DNA from: Ilumatobacteraceae bacterium
GTDB lineage: Bacteria > Actinomycetota > Acidimicrobiia > Acidimicrobiales > Ilumatobacteraceae
NCBI GenBank assembly: GCA_022425725.1
Contig: JAKMEY010000045.1
Span: forward strand, 1-63,750
Length of the DNA: 63,750 nt
Direction: 5' to 3'
The notes below the pieces were generated by a model. It made no database searches, was not told where the DNA came from, and was given only the letters and a program-made list of their open reading frames with translations. Below, piece after piece: positions 45,885-54,301 of the stretch. How positions within the stretch are numbered: position 1 is the stretch's first letter; every line of letters starts with the position of its first letter. The translations under genes and the position numbers were made by a program.

Positions 45885-45956
45885 GTCAAGCGTGCCTGGG
45901 CAGCAAGACAAGAGCGCGATGCCAGCGATGAGGGTCATTTCAAGAAGAATGTCGCT

Positions 45957-47933
45957 GTGGTTACGACGCGTCCTCCAATGTTGTGGGAGCCAGATCCCAA
46001 TGCTCACTCTCGGCTCACCGATTTCACTCAATATTGTGAGCGCGCCACGGCCCTTCGGTTCGCGACCTACAACGAATTATGGGAATGGTCGGTCGCTGAT
46101 GGCCTTGAGCGGTTCTGGGAATTGCTTTGGCAATGGTGTGAGATCGAGGCCTCAGAGCCGTATTCACGGGTGTTGAGTACGCGGGTGATGCCGGGCGCCA
46201 AATGGTTCGCGGGTGCGCAACTCAACTATGCGCACCACGCGCTACGGCACCTTGCAGATGACGCCGAAGTGCTTGTTGGAATTTCCCAAAGCCGTGCGCG
46301 TCAGTCGCTGTCGGGCGCCCAGTTGCGTGCGGAGGTGAGTCGGATTCGCAGTGGGCTCATCTCTCTCGGTGTGGGTCACGGCGACCGTGTGGCGGGCTAC
46401 CTGCCCAACGTGTGTGAAGCGATTATTGCGTTTCTTGCAACGGCGAGTCTCGGTGCGATCTGGACTTCATGTGCGCCGGAGTTCGGGGTTGGTGCCGTGC
46501 TCGACCGCTTCGGGCAGGTGGAGCCTAAGGTACTGTTCGTCGTCGACGGCTATCGGTATGGACGTCACGACGTCGACCGAAGCGATGAAATCGGTCGTCT
46601 CCGTGCGGGTCTGCCGACGGTGACATCGACGGTAATCGTGCGTCATCTCGGTTCTGCGCCGTCGACGGATTCGTCATCACCCGGTGCGATCGAATGGAGC
46701 GAGCTCGGAAATGGTGAAAGCGACGAACTCGTTATCGACGACGTCGAGTTCGATCACCCGCTCTACATCCTTTACTCATCGGGTACCACAGGGCTTCCAA
46801 AGCCAATTGTTCACGGTCATGGGAACATCACCCTTGAACACCTTAAGGTGCTCGCACTCCACAGCGATATGGGGCCGAGTGACAGGTTTATGTGGTTCAC
46901 CACAACCGGATGGATGATGTGGAACTACCTCGTCTCCGGTTTGCTCACTGGGGCGTCGCTCGTGCTCTTTGACGGTGATCCCGCTAGCGACGGGCCGGAC
47001 ACGTTGTGGAAGGTTGTTGCGGAAGAGGGCGTGACCTGGTTTGGCGGGGGAGCGCCGTGGTTCTCGGCGTGTCGTCGAGCTGGCTTGCAGCCGGCCGAGC
47101 GTTTTGACCTGACGCAGGTTCGAGCGATTGGAGCGACCGGAGCACCCCTTCCACCAGAGGCATTCCGTTGGATATACGAGGAAGTCTCTGCAACCGCGTT
47201 GCTGTCGCCGATCAGTGGCGGTACCGATATCTGCTCTGCGTTTGTTGGAGGCAATCCTTTGTCAGTAGTGCGAGAGGGAGAAATCCCTGCGCCCTACCTT
47301 GGGTGTGCCATCGATGCCTGGAATGAGTCAGGGGAGGCCGTTGTCAACGAGCAAGGGGAGCTCGTGGTGACTCAACCCATGCCATCGATGCCGGTGGGCT
47401 TTTGGGGTGACTCTGATGGCTCTCGCTACCGATCGAGCTATTTCGAATTTTTCCCCGGAGTGTGGCGACATGGCGACTGGGTGACATTTACTGAAGATCG
47501 GTCGTGTGTGATCTCGGGCCGAAGTGACGCAACGTTAAATCGAGGAGGCGTCCGTGTTGGGACCGCAGAGATCTACCGGGTTGTCGAGTCGGTAGGGGGT
47601 GTCGCTGACTCTCTGGTGGTGCACCTAGAGGCTCCCGGGGCGGACGACCCTGGTGTGCTCGTGCTGTTTGTCGCTCACGACGGCAACGGTGACGAGGACG
47701 ATATTGTCAACTCGATCCGAGCGACAGTTCGCGAAGAGTTGTCACCACGTCATGTGCCCGACGAAGTGCATTTCATCGAGGTCATTCCCACCACCCTGAG
47801 CGGCAAGAAATTGGAATTACCGGTGAAGAAAATTCTTCGGGGAGCGCAACCAGATGATGTTGCGAGCAGAGATTCACTGAAGGATCCATCTGCGTTAGAC
47901 CCGATTGTGGCGATCGCAGCGACTCGAAACTGA
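45957..47933 (+). CDS. Acetoacetyl-CoA synthetase
   Basis: 658 residues of the ANL family, with the acetoacetate-ligase N-terminus (MLWEPDPNAHSRLTDF, then PGAKWFAGAQLNYA), the phosphate loop YSSGTTGLPK, and FGGGAPWFSACRRAG, SGGTDICSAFVGG and LNRGGVRVGTAEIYRVVE. The C-terminal lysine is in TLSGKKLELPVKK. It activates acetoacetate to the CoA ester. GTG 45957 gives the family N-terminus; the frame is open far upstream over the divergent gene but is not coding there. AAGAAT lies 6 bases before the GTG. Confidence 0.92.
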   Translation: MVTTRPPMLWEPDPNAHSRLTDFTQYCERATALRFATYNELWEWSVADGLERFWELLWQWCEIEASEPYSRVLSTRVMPGAKWFAGAQLNYAHHALRHLADDAEVLVGISQSRARQSLSGAQLRAEVSRIRSGLISLGVGHGDRVAGYLPNVCEAIIAFLATASLGAIWTSCAPEFGVGAVLDRFGQVEPKVLFVVDGYRYGRHDVDRSDEIGRLRAGLPTVTSTVIVRHLGSAPSTDSSSPGAIEWSELGNGESDELVIDDVEFDHPLYILYSSGTTGLPKPIVHGHGNITLEHLKVLALHSDMGPSDRFMWFTTTGWMMWNYLVSGLLTGASLVLFDGDPASDGPDTLWKVVAEEGVTWFGGGAPWFSACRRAGLQPAERFDLTQVRAIGATGAPLPPEAFRWIYEEVSATALLSPISGGTDICSAFVGGNPLSVVREGEIPAPYLGCAIDAWNESGEAVVNEQGELVVTQPMPSMPVGFWGDSDGSRYRSSYFEFFPGVWRHGDWVTFTEDRSCVISGRSDATLNRGGVRVGTAEIYRVVESVGGVADSLVVHLEAPGADDPGVLVLFVAHDGNGDEDDIVNSIRATVREELSPRHVPDEVHFIEVIPTTLSGKKLELPVKKILRGAQPDDVASRDSLKDPSALDPIVAIAATRN

Positions 47934-47940
47934 ACGGCTG

Positions 47941-48762
47941 CTATCGGGGTTCGACGAGCAAGCTTTGTGCAGATATGCCGACAGGCCCGTACTCGTCGTG
48001 AACGGTTGAGACCGCGAGACCCGAGCCGAGGGTTCCGTATTCGCTACGTGCATCGAGACAGACCCATTCACCTTGTGGCGGGCGAACGAAATGGATGGTG
48101 AGATCAGGGTTGATGTAGAGCCAGCTGAGATGCTCTACTCGCGCTGAGACGCCATTACCAAAGTCGGCCGCAGCCGCTACTCGTTGTGCGCCGGATGGAT
48201 CTTCACCGGCGACGACCGGCAGGCGGAGTCGCACCCAGACGACGGCACGGCCGGGATCGTCCCAACCCCCGGTGATGAATCTGTGCTCACATGAATCAGA
48301 AGCGAACGCATGCTGCTCATTCATCGATACCGGAACAGATTGTGTCGCAGAGCCCACGTCAGGGGCACGGAATCCTTCTCCTTGTGCTGGTACCTCGGTG
48401 TGTTGTGTGCGAATACGGAGGGCACGAGCTTTTGCGACCTCGGTGTCGCCATCGCGCATCGAGACTCCAACGACTGAGATTTTTCGGCCTGGCCGCTCGA
48501 CATCGGTAATGAGGGTGAGGGGACGGCCAACAGGAACTGGACGCTGAAGTTCGATAGTGATTCGACTGAGTTGCCATTCGTCTCCACCAGCATGTTCAAC
48601 TTCTCGAACGAAAAGCGCAGCGGGCGGCGCCCCATGACAGTGCTCAGGATTCCACGGCCCCTGTGACCACTTCGTGGCGACCCAGGTGTTGTCATCGGAC
48701 CGTTCGAAGAGAGCATCTCCCGGAGACACCTCATGTTGGGGTCGACGAAACCCCTCGGTCAC
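47941..48762 (-). CDS. Acyl-CoA thioesterase family protein (double hotdog)
   Basis: 273 residues forming two hotdog folds in tandem (about 15-120 and 160-270), the TesB/4HBT_3 layout. NPEHCHGAPPAALFVREVEH is the first-hotdog signature and VSARVEHLSWLYINPDLTIHFVR contains the conserved second-hotdog helix end. It should hydrolyse an acyl-CoA. The GTG start overlaps the LLM oxidoreductase stop; it ends the hydrolase-LLM-thioesterase operon. Confidence 0.85.
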   Translation of the reverse strand: MTEGFRRPQHEVSPGDALFERSDDNTWVATKWSQGPWNPEHCHGAPPAALFVREVEHAGGDEWQLSRITIELQRPVPVGRPLTLITDVERPGRKISVVGVSMRDGDTEVAKARALRIRTQHTEVPAQGEGFRAPDVGSATQSVPVSMNEQHAFASDSCEHRFITGGWDDPGRAVVWVRLRLPVVAGEDPSGAQRVAAAADFGNGVSARVEHLSWLYINPDLTIHFVRPPQGEWVCLDARSEYGTLGSGLAVSTVHDEYGPVGISAQSLLVEPR

Positions 48763-49667
48763 GCGATCTCTCGTTCAAGAGGGAGCACTGTAGATGCGAG
48801 TTCGCCGAGATGGACAATCCATTCGTCGGCAGTCGATGGTTCTGTCATCGGAAGCACAACAAATTTGGTGGTGCCGACCGAGATGAATTGCTCGATGAGC
48901 GCGCAGAGATCTTCCCATGACGATGGAACGAGTTGCGACGGGTCGTTGAGGTGGGGTCGGCGCTTCGCAAGGTTGGCGAGCAGTGCCTCAGGTACCGGCC
49001 CGTTTGCGTAGGGAATCAGCACGCCGTAGTGATCTTCTTCGATTTCTCGGCCGTATTCGGCGAGAACACCCTCGATAACGGTGCGGCCCTGTTCGGCATC
49101 TTGCGGCGTGACGAACGAAGGTAACCAGCCATCTCCGAGCCGGCCAATACGCCGTAGTTCGCTTTCTGCGATTCCGCCGAGCCATACATCGAGGCGCTCC
49201 GGCACAGGACCGACACGGATGTTGTCAACTTGGTAGTGCACTCCGTCGAATGTGCAGGGCTCACCCGTCCAGCAGGCACGCATGATCTGCAGCATTTCAT
49301 CAAACATTTTTGCGCGCTCTCCGCGCTGCACCCCAAACGCGCGTTGTTCTACCGGGTCGACGGCTCCTAGACCGAACGCAGGAAGAAAGCGCCCGCCTGA
49401 CATTGCTGCGAGCGATGCAATTTCTTTGGCCGCGACCACCGGGTTACGACCGGGCAACACGAGGACGCTGGTGCCCAATTTGAGGTCTGTTGTTCGACCG
49501 ACGGCGGCTGCAGATGCGATGAGCGGGTCAGGCGCGGGCCCATTGATGCGCTCTGACAGCCACAGCGAATCAAACTTGAGGCGTTCAAGTTCATCGACGA
49601 CGGTGAGGAAGTCGGCGCCGTTGAGTTCAGTTCGCACCCCGAGTCCGATGCCGATGCGGACTTTCAT
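48759..49667 (-). CDS. LLM-class F420-dependent oxidoreductase
   Basis: 302 residues of the luciferase-like monooxygenase TIM barrel. LKLGTSVLVLPGRNPVVAAKEIASLAAMSGGR is interrupted here only for length limits: key residues are LGTSVLVLP and AKEIASL, with FGLGAVDPVEQRAFGV typical of F420-binding actinobacterial members. The substrate is unknown. ATG 49667 overlaps the hydrolase stop (ATGA) and its stop overlaps the thioesterase. Confidence 0.88.
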   Translation of the reverse strand: MKVRIGIGLGVRTELNGADFLTVVDELERLKFDSLWLSERINGPAPDPLIASAAAVGRTTDLKLGTSVLVLPGRNPVVAAKEIASLAAMSGGRFLPAFGLGAVDPVEQRAFGVQRGERAKMFDEMLQIMRACWTGEPCTFDGVHYQVDNIRVGPVPERLDVWLGGIAESELRRIGRLGDGWLPSFVTPQDAEQGRTVIEGVLAEYGREIEEDHYGVLIPYANGPVPEALLANLAKRRPHLNDPSQLVPSSWEDLCALIEQFISVGTTKFVVLPMTEPSTADEWIVHLGELASTVLPLEREIA

Positions 49668-50374
49668 GCGTTCACGACTTCCTGAATAATGGAGGCGATC
49701 GTTGCTGGCTCGTCAACAAAGGGTGAGTGATCGCTGTCGATTTCAATCACCGATGAGCATCGTGCAGCCATGATGCGTTGATGCTCGGGATGCACTGCTC
49801 GATCTTGATTGCAGAGCACATACGTCGACTCGATCGCTGATATGGGTGCTCCGTCAACTTCTTGTGTCATGGTGGCATTTGGCTGTGGGCCCAGTCGCTT
49901 AGCATTCGCCCGCTGAACGACCGTTGAGCTTCCGGGGTACAGCAGTGCACCGGCATGTTCCGGGTCGAGGGTGGTCGTACCTTCATCGGTCGGCACCATG
50001 ATGTTGGCGAGTTCGACCTTGTGTCGGGGAGCGCTCCGAAGGAAACCGTTCACACTTTCTCCGGCTTCAAGTGCGAAAGCTGCGATGAACATGAGATGCG
50101 CGATGCGGTCGCTATGGGCAGCCGCCTGCGAAATCACTGCTCCGCCGTATGAGTGGCCAATAAGGAGTGTGTCTGATGGAAGAGCCCCCAGCGCCTCAAC
50201 CACTGCGGCTGCGTCGCCATGGAGGTCACCGAGCGGCAGTGGTGAGATGCCATGTCCGGGTAGGTCGATTGCGTGCGAGGGAATTCCGAGTTGGTCGAGG
50301 GCCTGTTGTAGCGGTGCCCAACACCACGCACCATGCCACGCGCCGTGAACGAGGAGAACGTTGCTGATCGCCAT
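49664..50374 (-). CDS. Alpha/beta hydrolase (esterase-like), relative of the gene at 4069
   Basis: 236 residues. LVHGAWHGAWCW is the oxyanion segment, S75 in IGHSYGG the nucleophile and H216 in DSDHSPF the catalytic base. Length and motif order match the hydrolase at 4069-4779, so the two are distant paralogues. It is first in an operon with an LLM oxidoreductase and a thioesterase. Confidence 0.87.
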   Translation of the reverse strand: MAISNVLLVHGAWHGAWCWAPLQQALDQLGIPSHAIDLPGHGISPLPLGDLHGDAAAVVEALGALPSDTLLIGHSYGGAVISQAAAHSDRIAHLMFIAAFALEAGESVNGFLRSAPRHKVELANIMVPTDEGTTTLDPEHAGALLYPGSSTVVQRANAKRLGPQPNATMTQEVDGAPISAIESTYVLCNQDRAVHPEHQRIMAARCSSVIEIDSDHSPFVDEPATIASIIQEVVNA

Positions 50375-50425
50375 GAAGTGATCGTCGCAGGTTCGCCTAA
50401 TCGTCGGAGAATCCGGCGATGTAGT

Positions 50426-50617
50426 TCAGCCTCGCATCATTTGAATCCATGAGCTGAAGAACCCGACGGTGAACACCATCGTGGCCAACGTGACCTGGCC
50501 GTGATGGTCGAGTCGCTCATCGAGTGCATATGCAACGCCGCCAGCGAGCGATGAGTAGAGAAGCCCGAATCGCGCGGTTGATCCCCATGAATGTGAAATT
50601 GATGCCGTTGTGCTCAT
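50426..50617 (-). CDS. Small membrane protein of unknown function
   Basis: 63 residues with two hydrophobic helices (FGLLYSSLAGGVAYAL and VTLATMVFTVGFFSSWIQMM) separated by a short charged loop DERLDHHGQ. ATG 50617 is the natural start; the frame is open upstream over the divergent MFS leader but not convincingly coding. No family is recognised. Confidence 0.5.
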   Translation of the reverse strand: MSTTASISHSWGSTARFGLLYSSLAGGVAYALDERLDHHGQVTLATMVFTVGFFSSWIQMMRG

Positions 50618-50707
50618 GCTTGCAAGAGCGCGTCCTCTCGGACATCTCGCGTTTTTTCGAGAGATGTGTGGCGCCTCCTCAGCAGAGGTCGGGTCGTGTC
50701 GTTGCAG

Positions 50708-50713
50708 TAGCGT
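50708..50713 (+). promoter_or_regulatory. Candidate -10 box of the MFS gene at 50721
   Basis: TAGCGT, 7 bases before ATG 50721; it supports this start over upstream in-frame ATGs. Confidence 0.45.
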
Positions 50714-50720
50714 CCGGTCG

Positions 50721-51962
50721 ATGGCCACGGCGTTGGGTGTTCTCCGGCAACAAGCGGTTCGCCGGTATTTGGGCTCGACTGCCTTCGCAGCAATCGGGAT
50801 CAATATTTGCATCACTGCGCTGTTCAAGCAGGTGTACGACATCACTGGAGATCCCTTCTCGATCGGGCTGCTGGGCCTAGCGCAGTTTGTGCCCGGTCTT
50901 GTGTTGGCGATCCCAAGTGGTTACATCGCCGATCGTTTCGATCGACGACATGTGACCGCAGGTTTCCTGTTGTTGAGGTTGCTGTCGATAGCGGTGCTCA
51001 TCTGGTTCACTAACTCGGGCTCCACTGCGGTCTCCGTGCTCGTGCTTGTTGCGATCGGTATCGGGGTTGCCGATGCGTTGATCACGCCGAGTAGGCGAGC
51101 GATCTTGCCGTTGATCGTCAGCACCGATGATTTGCCGAGAGTCATTGCGCTGTGGACAGCAACATTCACGTCGAGTGCAATTATTGGCCCGGCTCTTGCC
51201 GGCTTTTTGTACAGCATCGATCCATCGATTGCGTATGCCGCAGCAGGAGGTTCGGCTCTGCTGTCAGTGCCGTTGACGTTGGGCATCAGATACCTGCCCG
51301 GAGTCGCCCCGATCGCTGATGAGGGGCGTCCGAGCGTTCGTTTAGCTCTTCAAGGGCTGCGATTCATTCGTCGTTCGCCGATCGTGCTCGCAGCGATCAG
51401 CCTTGACCTCTTTGCTGTGCTCTTTGGCGGGGCAGTGGCACTGATTCCGGTCGTTGCAAGTGACCGACTCGGGGTTGGCGACGTGGCATACGGTTGGCTT
51501 CGAGCGGCGCCTGGAGTTGGGGCTGCGGCGATGGCGATCGTGCTTGCGATTCGACCTGTAAGTCGTCGTGTCGGACCGACGCTGCTCGTTGTCGTCGCAG
51601 TGTTTGGCGCAGGCACCGTGATCTTCGGCCTCACCCGCTCATACGTTGTTGCATTTATCGCGCTCGTTGTACTGTCGGCTGCCGACATGGTGTCAATGTT
51701 CATCCGGGGAGCGATCGTGCCGCTCGCGACACCTCCAGATCAGCTCGGTCGGGTGACCGCTGTTGAAGGAGTGTTCATCGGCGCATCGAACGAACTCGGC
51801 GCGTTTGAGAGTGGGCTTGCCGCTCGGTGGTTTGGGGTGCCGTGGGCAATCGCGGGTGGCGGGATTGCAACCATCGTGATCGCAGGCGCCTTTGCTGTCG
51901 GATTCCCTGCGTTACGAAAGCTTGACCGCTTTGATGATGTGAAGGTTGAGGTACCCGATTAG
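50721..51962 (+). CDS. MFS exporter (EntS/MFS_3-like)
   Basis: 413 residues, twelve predicted helices. YIADRFDRRHVTAG is MFS motif A. The layout QVYDITGDPFSIGLLGLAQFVP at the first helix pair and SRRAILPLIVSTDDLPRVIAL after helix 4 are typical of the EntS-type drug/siderophore exporters. The substrate is unknown. Its stop overlaps the end of the convergent flavoprotein by 4 bases. Confidence 0.87.
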   Translation: MATALGVLRQQAVRRYLGSTAFAAIGINICITALFKQVYDITGDPFSIGLLGLAQFVPGLVLAIPSGYIADRFDRRHVTAGFLLLRLLSIAVLIWFTNSGSTAVSVLVLVAIGIGVADALITPSRRAILPLIVSTDDLPRVIALWTATFTSSAIIGPALAGFLYSIDPSIAYAAAGGSALLSVPLTLGIRYLPGVAPIADEGRPSVRLALQGLRFIRRSPIVLAAISLDLFAVLFGGAVALIPVVASDRLGVGDVAYGWLRAAPGVGAAAMAIVLAIRPVSRRVGPTLLVVVAVFGAGTVIFGLTRSYVVAFIALVVLSAADMVSMFIRGAIVPLATPPDQLGRVTAVEGVFIGASNELGAFESGLAARWFGVPWAIAGGGIATIVIAGAFAVGFPALRKLDRFDDVKVEVPD

Positions 51963-53347
51963 CCGGTGAGGCGTCCGAGTTTGGCGAAGCCTTTGAAGCG
52001 CCGCAGCCGAAGCACCGACTGGTCGGAGGCGAGCCGTCCGATACCGCTCGCGATGGTCGGGTACACATGGGGCACGCGGGCGAGTTCTTCTATCGATACC
52101 GAGAACCGAACCGCAAGAGCGATCTCGTTAATGACTTCAGACGCACGGGATGCGATGACGTGACCGCCAACGATCCGACCATGAACCGTGACGATCTCGA
52201 TAAGCCCTTCCGAAGACCCTTCGAATAGTGCGCGGTGTACCTCAGAGAGCTCGAGCTGATGAACCTTCACGGCGCGACTTCTGAAGCGCTCTCTGGCTTG
52301 GGCGGCGGTGAACCCGGCTCGGGCGAGTTCTGGCTCGGTGAAGACGCACCACGGCGACATCGTGCTTGCTTGAGCGCGGCCAGGCAGAAACATGTCACGT
52401 ACCGCAAGTGACGCGTCGGCGACCGCGGTGCTCGTCAGGCGAGGTCGACCTGCAGCGGCGTCACCGACTGCATAGATGCTGGTTGTCGCCGTTCGACTTC
52501 GGGCATCGACGTTGATCCCTGCTGGAGTGGCGACGACTCCAAGTCGTTCGAGCCCGAGCGATGTGACCGATGACGAGCGCCCGGCGGCGACGAGCAGATG
52601 TTCTGCATCGAGCTCACCGTGGGCGGTCTCGACATACGCTCGACCATCCTCGTAACGGGCTGCGAGTATGGGCTCGCCGACATGAACGTCGACGCCATCA
52701 TGGCGAAGAACTTCGGTAATGCGCTCGCTGAAGATGGGTTCTTCCCGGGGAAGGATCCTCGGCCCCGTCTCGTAGAGCTGCACCTTGGCTCCGATACGTG
52801 CAAGTGCCTGTGCCGACTCAACCCCGACGGGTCCTGCCCCGACAATGATGATGTCCATTGGCGGCGAGTCGAGGTCGTAGAGGGTTTCATTGGTGAGAAA
52901 TGGAACATCGGTGATGCCAGGAATGGAAGGAACCGTTGGTGTGCTTCCGGTCGCGATGAGGAGGAATCGACCTTCGAGGGTCGTGGTGCTGTCGTCGGAC
53001 GTCACTTCGACGGTGCGTGGCCCGGTGACGACAGCGGAGCCGGTATGCACGGTCACGCCCCAGTCGTTGACGGACGCCTCGTCAGATACATGTGAGTGCA
53101 CTGATTCGCGGGCCTCGACCATCGCGCCCCACGCGGTAGCCGGGTCTGGTGCCGCGAGTTGCCGATGTCGAACTGTTGCCTCGAGCAGGGCTTTCGAAGG
53201 TATGGAGCCACTCCATACGTTGGTGCCTCCGATGCGCCCGCGATCAACGGCGGCGACGCGTAAGCCGAGTTCTCGTGATGCGAGGCGGGCTGCGGTGAGA
53301 CCGGCGGGGCCGAGCCCAACAATCACCAAGTCGTATGCCCGTGCCAT
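51959..53347 (-). CDS. FAD/NAD(P)-dependent oxidoreductase without redox disulfide (SthA-like)
   Basis: 462 residues with the full class I flavoprotein disulfide reductase fold: FAD GxGxxG in VIVGLGPAGLTAARLA, NAD(P) site VGAGPVGVESAQALA, second FAD motif IYAVGDAAAG, and a C-terminal dimerisation domain. The usual GGTCxxxGC is GGTNVWSGS, so both cysteines are lost (N43, S48), and the catalytic HPTxxE is YPTIAS. Soluble transhydrogenase SthA lacks the disulfide and has Tyr-Pro-Thr at that site too, so NAD(P)H transhydrogenase-like or plain NAD(P)H oxidase chemistry is more likely than dihydrolipoamide or mercuric reductase. Confidence 0.85.
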   Translation of the reverse strand: MARAYDLVIVGLGPAGLTAARLASRELGLRVAAVDRGRIGGTNVWSGSIPSKALLEATVRHRQLAAPDPATAWGAMVEARESVHSHVSDEASVNDWGVTVHTGSAVVTGPRTVEVTSDDSTTTLEGRFLLIATGSTPTVPSIPGITDVPFLTNETLYDLDSPPMDIIIVGAGPVGVESAQALARIGAKVQLYETGPRILPREEPIFSERITEVLRHDGVDVHVGEPILAARYEDGRAYVETAHGELDAEHLLVAAGRSSSVTSLGLERLGVVATPAGINVDARSRTATTSIYAVGDAAAGRPRLTSTAVADASLAVRDMFLPGRAQASTMSPWCVFTEPELARAGFTAAQARERFRSRAVKVHQLELSEVHRALFEGSSEGLIEIVTVHGRIVGGHVIASRASEVINEIALAVRFSVSIEELARVPHVYPTIASGIGRLASDQSVLRLRRFKGFAKLGRLTG

Positions 53348-53424
53348 GGCATGTACGGTACCGCGGTGACGAGGGTTGTAACGAGTGACACGATCTGGCC
53401 TGCGCAGTGTGCTCTCATGTTGAT

Positions 53425-54282
53425 GTGCCCATTGTTCGTCGCCGCTACGTCGCTATCGCAGTGTCGGCAATCTTGGGTGCCGGAACGGCGGCCTGTGGCG
53501 GTGATGACGTTGTCACCGAGGTCACTCAAGCGACGGTTGCCGGAGTAGGGCAGCTGCCAGGGCCGGTAGAACGTGTGACGGCCGATGAACTTCAACAGGG
53601 CCCAGGCGAGCAGGAATCATCGTCGGCGGTGCGCCCGGCCGACCTCGGGCTGCCGAGCCTCGGCGAACTCGTCACCGGTAATCGAGTGATCATGGTTGGG
53701 GATTCAATTTTCGCGTCCACCGCTCCACGGTTCGGCGGTTCAATGTGTGAGCGATTGAACGAGGCTGGCTGGGATGTCGAAATCAATGCGGAACCAGGTC
53801 GGTTTATCGCATTTGCGCGAGAAGTTCTCGATGTGAGGTTCACACCAGAACAGGGCCTTGATTGGGACGTAGCGATCATGTTTTTTGGGAGCAACTACAA
53901 CGAGAGCCCAACCAATTTTCGATCGACGCTCGACTCACTTCTTGATGAGCTCTCGCCTCGGCCAGTGCTATTGCTTACGGTGACCGAGTTCCGGCAAAGC
54001 CGAAAAGAAGTAAACGACATCATCCGCGACGTCGGTGCGCAGAACACGAATGTTCAGATTCTTGACTGGGCGCGCATCACCGCCGCCGAGCCGGGCTTGT
54101 TGAACGCAGACGGGCTTCATCTCTCAACTGCGGGGAAGAACCGCATCACCACAGAGATCGCTCTCGCACTTGGCACTGCGCCCACGTTGGTCACCGACGG
54201 CGAGGGTGACTGTTTGCCCACATTGTTTATCGAAGATGAAACACAAGCTGCTCAAGAAGCGGCTGAGCAATCCTCGGGCTGA
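53425..54282 (+). CDS. SGNH-hydrolase lipoprotein
   Basis: 285 residues from GTG 53425; GTG 53407 is an alternative start. An N-terminal signal (VRRRYVAIAVSAILGAG) ends in a lipobox TAAC, followed by a Ser/Gln-rich linker. The SGNH domain shows block I GDSIF, block III-like FFGSNYNES and block V DGLHLSTAG with the Asp-x-x-His dyad. It should remove or add acyl groups on a wall or extracellular glycan. The substrate is unknown. Confidence 0.85.
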   Translation: MPIVRRRYVAIAVSAILGAGTAACGGDDVVTEVTQATVAGVGQLPGPVERVTADELQQGPGEQESSSAVRPADLGLPSLGELVTGNRVIMVGDSIFASTAPRFGGSMCERLNEAGWDVEINAEPGRFIAFAREVLDVRFTPEQGLDWDVAIMFFGSNYNESPTNFRSTLDSLLDELSPRPVLLLTVTEFRQSRKEVNDIIRDVGAQNTNVQILDWARITAAEPGLLNADGLHLSTAGKNRITTEIALALGTAPTLVTDGEGDCLPTLFIEDETQAAQEAAEQSSG

Positions 54283-54289
54283 CTGCTCG

Positions 54290-54295
54290 TAGCCT
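54290..54295 (+). promoter_or_regulatory. Candidate -10 box of the ABC-F gene
   Basis: TAGCCT, 6 bases before GTG 54302, the same hexamer and spacing as for the MFS gene at 27580. Confidence 0.5.
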
Positions 54296-54301
54296 GTCAG
54301 G

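Noticed and set aside
45570..45956. N-terminal extension of acetoacetyl-CoA synthetase
   Set aside because: It is antisense to the dienelactone hydrolase gene. Family similarity begins just after GTG 45957.
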